Assembly: GCA_965203635.1 (NCBI GenBank)
Contig: OZ241903.1
Coordinates: 1,798,001-1,862,000 of the forward strand
Direction of reading: 5' to 3'
DNA length: 64,000 nt
DNA from: Aldehydirespirator sp965203635
GTDB lineage: Bacteria > Actinomycetota > Acidimicrobiia > Acidimicrobiales > Aldehydirespiratoraceae
The notes under the pieces are model-generated. The model did no database searches and was not told the origin of the DNA. It saw only the letters and a program-made list of their open reading frames with translations. The position numbers and the translations under genes were made by a program. Shown piece by piece: positions 61,695-64,000 of this stretch; within the stretch, counting starts at the first letter, position 1; every line of letters begins with the position of its first letter.

Positions 61695-61826
61695 GGGGCC
61701 TGCCGGCCGGAGCCGGAGGCGAGCGAGAGCAAGAAGGCCACCGGGCGGCGATAATGCGGTACCGCTTGGACGCCGGCGCTCCGACAAGCTCTGGTGTCCT
61801 TGTTCGCCCAGAAAGGACGCCGATCC

Positions 61827-62285
61827 ATGGTCAGCCCGATTCCTGACGACTACCCGCGCGTCTCGACCTACCTGTGCGTCGACGGCGCGGCCGGCGCCAT
61901 CGACTTCTACACGAGCATTCTCGGCTTCACCGAGAGTCGCCGGATGACCTTCGCCGGCCGGGTCGGCCACTGCGAGCTGCGCCTCGGCGACTCGCTGATC
62001 ATGCTGTCCGACGAGTGGCCCGAGGAGGGCGTCGTGGGGCCCAACACGCTGGGCGGGACGCCCGTGTCCATGACCGTGAACGTCGAGGACTGCGACGCGA
62101 CCTTCGCGGCCGCGCTGGCGGCCGGGGCTACGGAGCTGAGGCCCCCCGAGGACCAGTTCTACGGTGATCGCGCCGGCCAGTTCCTCGACCCGTGGGGCCA
62201 CAAGTGGAGCGTGCACACCCACATCGAGGACGTGGACGACGAAGAGCTGGACCGTCGCGCCGCCGCGATGATGGGCGAAGGCTGA
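61827..62285 (+). CDS. VOC family protein (PhnB-like)
   Basis: A 152-residue VOC protein of the PhnB-like group: VSTYLCVDGAAGAIDFYTSILGFTE, VGHCELRLGDSLIMLSDEWPE, GQFLDPWGHKWSVHTHIEDV. The metal pattern is partly kept. Function unknown. ATG 61827 has AAAGGA upstream; the possible start at 61794 lacks one. Confidence 0.75.
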   Translation: MVSPIPDDYPRVSTYLCVDGAAGAIDFYTSILGFTESRRMTFAGRVGHCELRLGDSLIMLSDEWPEEGVVGPNTLGGTPVSMTVNVEDCDATFAAALAAGATELRPPEDQFYGDRAGQFLDPWGHKWSVHTHIEDVDDEELDRRAAAMMGEG

Positions 62286-62291
62286 GCGCTG

Positions 62292-62912
62292 GTGCCCTCC
62301 CGTCCGCAGTCCCTGGTCGTGCTCGATGTGGAGGGCGTGCTCACCCCAGAAGTGTGGATCGCGGTAGCCGAGCGCACCGGCATCGACTTCCTGCGTCGCA
62401 CCACCCGCGACGAGCCCGACTACGACGTGCTGATGAAGGGCAGGATCGAGGCGCTCGACGCGGCCGGCATCACCATGACCACGATCATGGAGGTCGTCGA
62501 GGGGCTCGTGCCGCTGCCCGGCGCCCGCCAGTTCCTCGAGGAGCTCCAGTCCCGCGTCCCCGTCGTGCTGCTGTCGGACACCTTCGAGCAGTTCGGCCGC
62601 CCCCTCATGGCGCAGCTGGGCTGGCCCCTGCTGCTGTGCCACACGCTGGTTGTGGAGGGTGACCGCCTGGCCGACTACCGGCTGCGGGTCAACGATCAGA
62701 AGGCGAGGTCCGTGGAGGCCTTCCGCGCCCTCAACTACCGGGTGGTCGCGGTGGGGGACTCCTACAACGACATGACCATGCTGGCCGCGGCCGACTCCGG
62801 GATCCTGTTCCGGGCGCCGGACAACGTGATTGCCGAGCACCCGCAGTACCCATGCTGCACGGCCTATGAGGATCTGCTGGACCGGATCGACAGTCGCATT
62901 CTGAATTTTTAA
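62292..62912 (+). CDS. thrH: ThrH-type phosphoserine phosphatase/homoserine phosphotransferase
   Basis: HAD-family protein of 206 residues nearly collinear with Pseudomonas ThrH: LDVEGVLTPEVWIAVAERTG (catalytic Asp, Glu as general acid), TTRDEPDYDVLMKGR, VVLLSDTFEQF, VVAVGDSYNDMTML. ThrH transfers phosphate from phosphoserine to homoserine or releases it. GTG start 6 nt after the VOC gene. Confidence 0.85.
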   Translation: MPSRPQSLVVLDVEGVLTPEVWIAVAERTGIDFLRRTTRDEPDYDVLMKGRIEALDAAGITMTTIMEVVEGLVPLPGARQFLEELQSRVPVVLLSDTFEQFGRPLMAQLGWPLLLCHTLVVEGDRLADYRLRVNDQKARSVEAFRALNYRVVAVGDSYNDMTMLAAADSGILFRAPDNVIAEHPQYPCCTAYEDLLDRIDSRILNF

Positions 62913-62920
62913 TAAAGTAT

Positions 62921-63016
62921 TTGCACTCTCCTGAGAGGTGCGCTACGGTCCGGGCCGAACGCTCATCGGGCCCGTACCCTAAATTCGTTCGCTACCGAAC
63001 GTTTGGTGTGCTACGG
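62921..63016 (+). promoter_or_regulatory. Two promoters with repeated TACGGT and a palindrome
   Basis: P1: TTGCAC (62921-62926), 17 nt, TACGGT (62944-62949). P2: a second GCTACGGTCCG at about 63010-63020, with TTCGCT 18 nt upstream. CGTTCG-CTAC-CGAACG, a perfect 6-bp inverted repeat (62987-63002), lies in the P2 spacer and may be an operator. AT-rich DNA (62904-62922) precedes P1. Confidence 0.55.
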
Positions 63017-63050
63017 TCCGCCGCCATCGCTCTCAGGAGGAGGTAATCCA

Positions 63051-64000
63051 ATGAAATTCAAGTCAGGGATCGCGCTCGTCGCGGTAATGGCCCTGTTCGC
63101 CGCCAGCTGCGGCGAGGACGACGAACCAGCCCCGGACACCGGCGCGGCAGAGGCCGCCGCGGCTGCTGAGGCCGCCGCTGCCGAGGCAGAGGCCGCCGCC
63201 GCGGCTGCTGAGGCTGAGGCCGCAGCTACCGCTGCGGCTGCTGAGGCTGAGGCTGCCGAGGCGGAGGCTGCGGCTCAGGAAGCGGCTGCTGAGGCTGAGG
63301 CTGCCGCAGCAAGGGCTGCTGAGGCTGAGGCTGCGCTGGCCGCCGCCATGGAAGAGGCCGAAGGAGCCATCGACCCCGACGTCGTGGCCGAACTCGAAGC
63401 CCAGCTGGAAGCCGCTGAGGCTGAGGCGGCTGCCGCGGCTGCTGAGGCGGAGGCTGCTGCCGCGGCCGCGGAAGAGGCCATGATGGAGGCCGAGCCGATG
63501 GTCCAGGCCGTCGACATCCGGGCCGCGCTCAACGCCGACCTCAGCAACTGCGGGCCCGCGCCGTCCGGCGACCCGATCAGGGTCGGCATGGCCATGGACT
63601 TCAGCGACGTGGTCGGCTTCGTCGACATCCCCGGCTCCAAGCTGGTGCCCCACTTCGCCAACCTGATCAACTGCACCGGCGGCGTCAACGGCTCGCCCGT
63701 CGAGGTACGGGTCGAGGATGTCGGCGGCGACGCCACCACGGCCGGCGTGGCCGCCCAGCAGCTGCTCGACTGGGGGGCCCACTTCCTCATCGGCCCGCCC
63801 TTCGCCGACTTCACCCTGCCCATCCTGCAGGCCACCGGCGGCCAGGTGCCGGTGTTCGTGGCCGCCTCGACCGAGCCCACGCTGTCCGACATCGAGAACA
63901 ACTCGTTCCTGGTGAGCTTCGACGACCGGGGCCAGTCCTCGGCGGCGGCCGAGTGGGCCCTCGACCAGGGCATCACCCGGGCCTTCGTGTTCACCGAGCC
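63051..64000 (+). CDS. LIV-type solute-binding lipoprotein with Ala/Glu-rich linker (3' partial)
   Basis: Extracytoplasmic binding protein; the frame is open to the right edge. A lipobox (FAASCGEDD) puts the lipid on Cys at about residue 19. Residues ~30-140 are an extreme Ala/Glu-rich helix built of AEAEAA-type repeats, a long stalk or coiled coil between membrane anchor and ligand domain. From ~residue 160 a periplasmic-binding-protein fold of the leucine-binding class starts (IRVGMAMDFSDVVGFVDIPG, VEVRVEDVGGDATTAGVAAQQLL). ATG 63051 follows AGGAGGAGG. Probably the first gene of another importer. Confidence 0.85.
   Translation, partial: MKFKSGIALVAVMALFAASCGEDDEPAPDTGAAEAAAAAEAAAAEAEAAAAAAEAEAAATAAAAEAEAAEAEAAAQEAAAEAEAAAARAAEAEAALAAAMEEAEGAIDPDVVAELEAQLEAAEAEAAAAAAEAEAAAAAAEEAMMEAEPMVQAVDIRAALNADLSNCGPAPSGDPIRVGMAMDFSDVVGFVDIPGSKLVPHFANLINCTGGVNGSPVEVRVEDVGGDATTAGVAAQQLLDWGAHFLIGPPFADFTLPILQATGGQVPVFVAASTEPTLSDIENNSFLVSFDDRGQSSAAAEWALDQGITRAFVFTE

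Noticed and set aside
62928..63039. CTCCTGAGAG and CTCTCAGGAG as an RNA switch hiding the ribosome site of the binding protein gene
   Set aside because: The first arm lies between the -35 and -10 of P1, so it is probably not transcribed.

Overview
This is a high-GC, gene-dense window of about 64 kb that most resembles an actinobacterium. The class Acidimicrobiia, perhaps marine or host-associated, is my best guess (inference). Supporting signs are F420 biosynthesis (cofC) alongside several luciferase-like monooxygenases, a CtpE-like P-type ATPase, a PIG-L deacetylase, many GTG/TTG starts, frequent ATGA/GTGA stop-start overlaps, and many genes whose -10-like hexamer lies only 6-7 nt before the start codon (leaderless style). 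No rRNA, tRNA, transposase, integrase or CRISPR array is visible, and no gene-free stretch exceeds about 300 bp.

Left part (1-20 kb). A branched-chain-type ABC importer (5'-truncated fused LivH-LivM permease, livG, livF) is followed by an alcohol dehydrogenase. A four-gene minus-strand catabolic operon comes next (Ldh-type oxidoreductase, two-domain VOC protein, zinc dehydrogenase, N,N-dimethylformamidase-like protein), with a divergent phytanoyl-CoA dioxygenase-like gene. Then come two further VOC genes, an unusual Rieske-thiamine-diphosphate enzyme fusion, a four-gene ABC exporter, an enoyl-CoA hydratase, an SDR, a cupin and a PAC2 protein.

Middle (20.8-40 kb). leuA is preceded by a leaderless leader peptide with four consecutive Leu codons and a strong hairpin, a classical attenuation arrangement. 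After it lie three luciferase-like enzymes, a coiled-coil VanY peptidase, a methyltransferase, an inositol-phosphatase-family gene, a lipid kinase, an active/degenerate SDR pair, the P-type ATPase, PIG-L, cofC, gpsA, an unknown protein and the cobalt transporter genes cbtB/cbtA. This part carries most of the repeats: a 71-bp tandem array, a 47-bp tandem duplication that makes coupled micro-ORFs, and three families of dispersed repeats.

Right part (40.2-60.5 kb). This is the most interesting region. It combines (i) a cobalt-type nitrile hydratase (beta, alpha, His-rich activator) with an AmiS/UreI amide channel; (ii) homologues of all parts of the oxamate carbamoyltransferase system, AllF/FdrA, AllG (DUF1116), AllH (DUF2877) and carbamate kinase AllK, without any purine-degradation gene; (iii) several families that normally accompany the Nit1C/nitrogen-starvation nitrilase cluster (MSMEG_0565 glycosyltransferase, Sll0787 AIR-synthase-like, MSMEG_0568 radical SAM, MSMEG_0567 acetyltransferase, MSMEG_0572/Sll0783 protein) but no nitrilase; and (iv) a ComA-like enzyme, an unknown protein and two aspartase/fumarase-superfamily lyases. 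A cupin-type XRE regulator and two pairs of near-identical promoter or operator sequences tie separate transcription units together. I infer one nitrogen-acquisition pathway: nitrile to amide or ureido compound, then phosphorolysis to carbamoyl phosphate, then ATP, ammonia and CO2. The true substrate is unknown.

Right edge. After rnhB, a small hypothetical gene, a VOC gene and a thrH-like phosphatase, the window ends inside a LIV-type solute-binding lipoprotein with a long Ala/Glu-rich linker.
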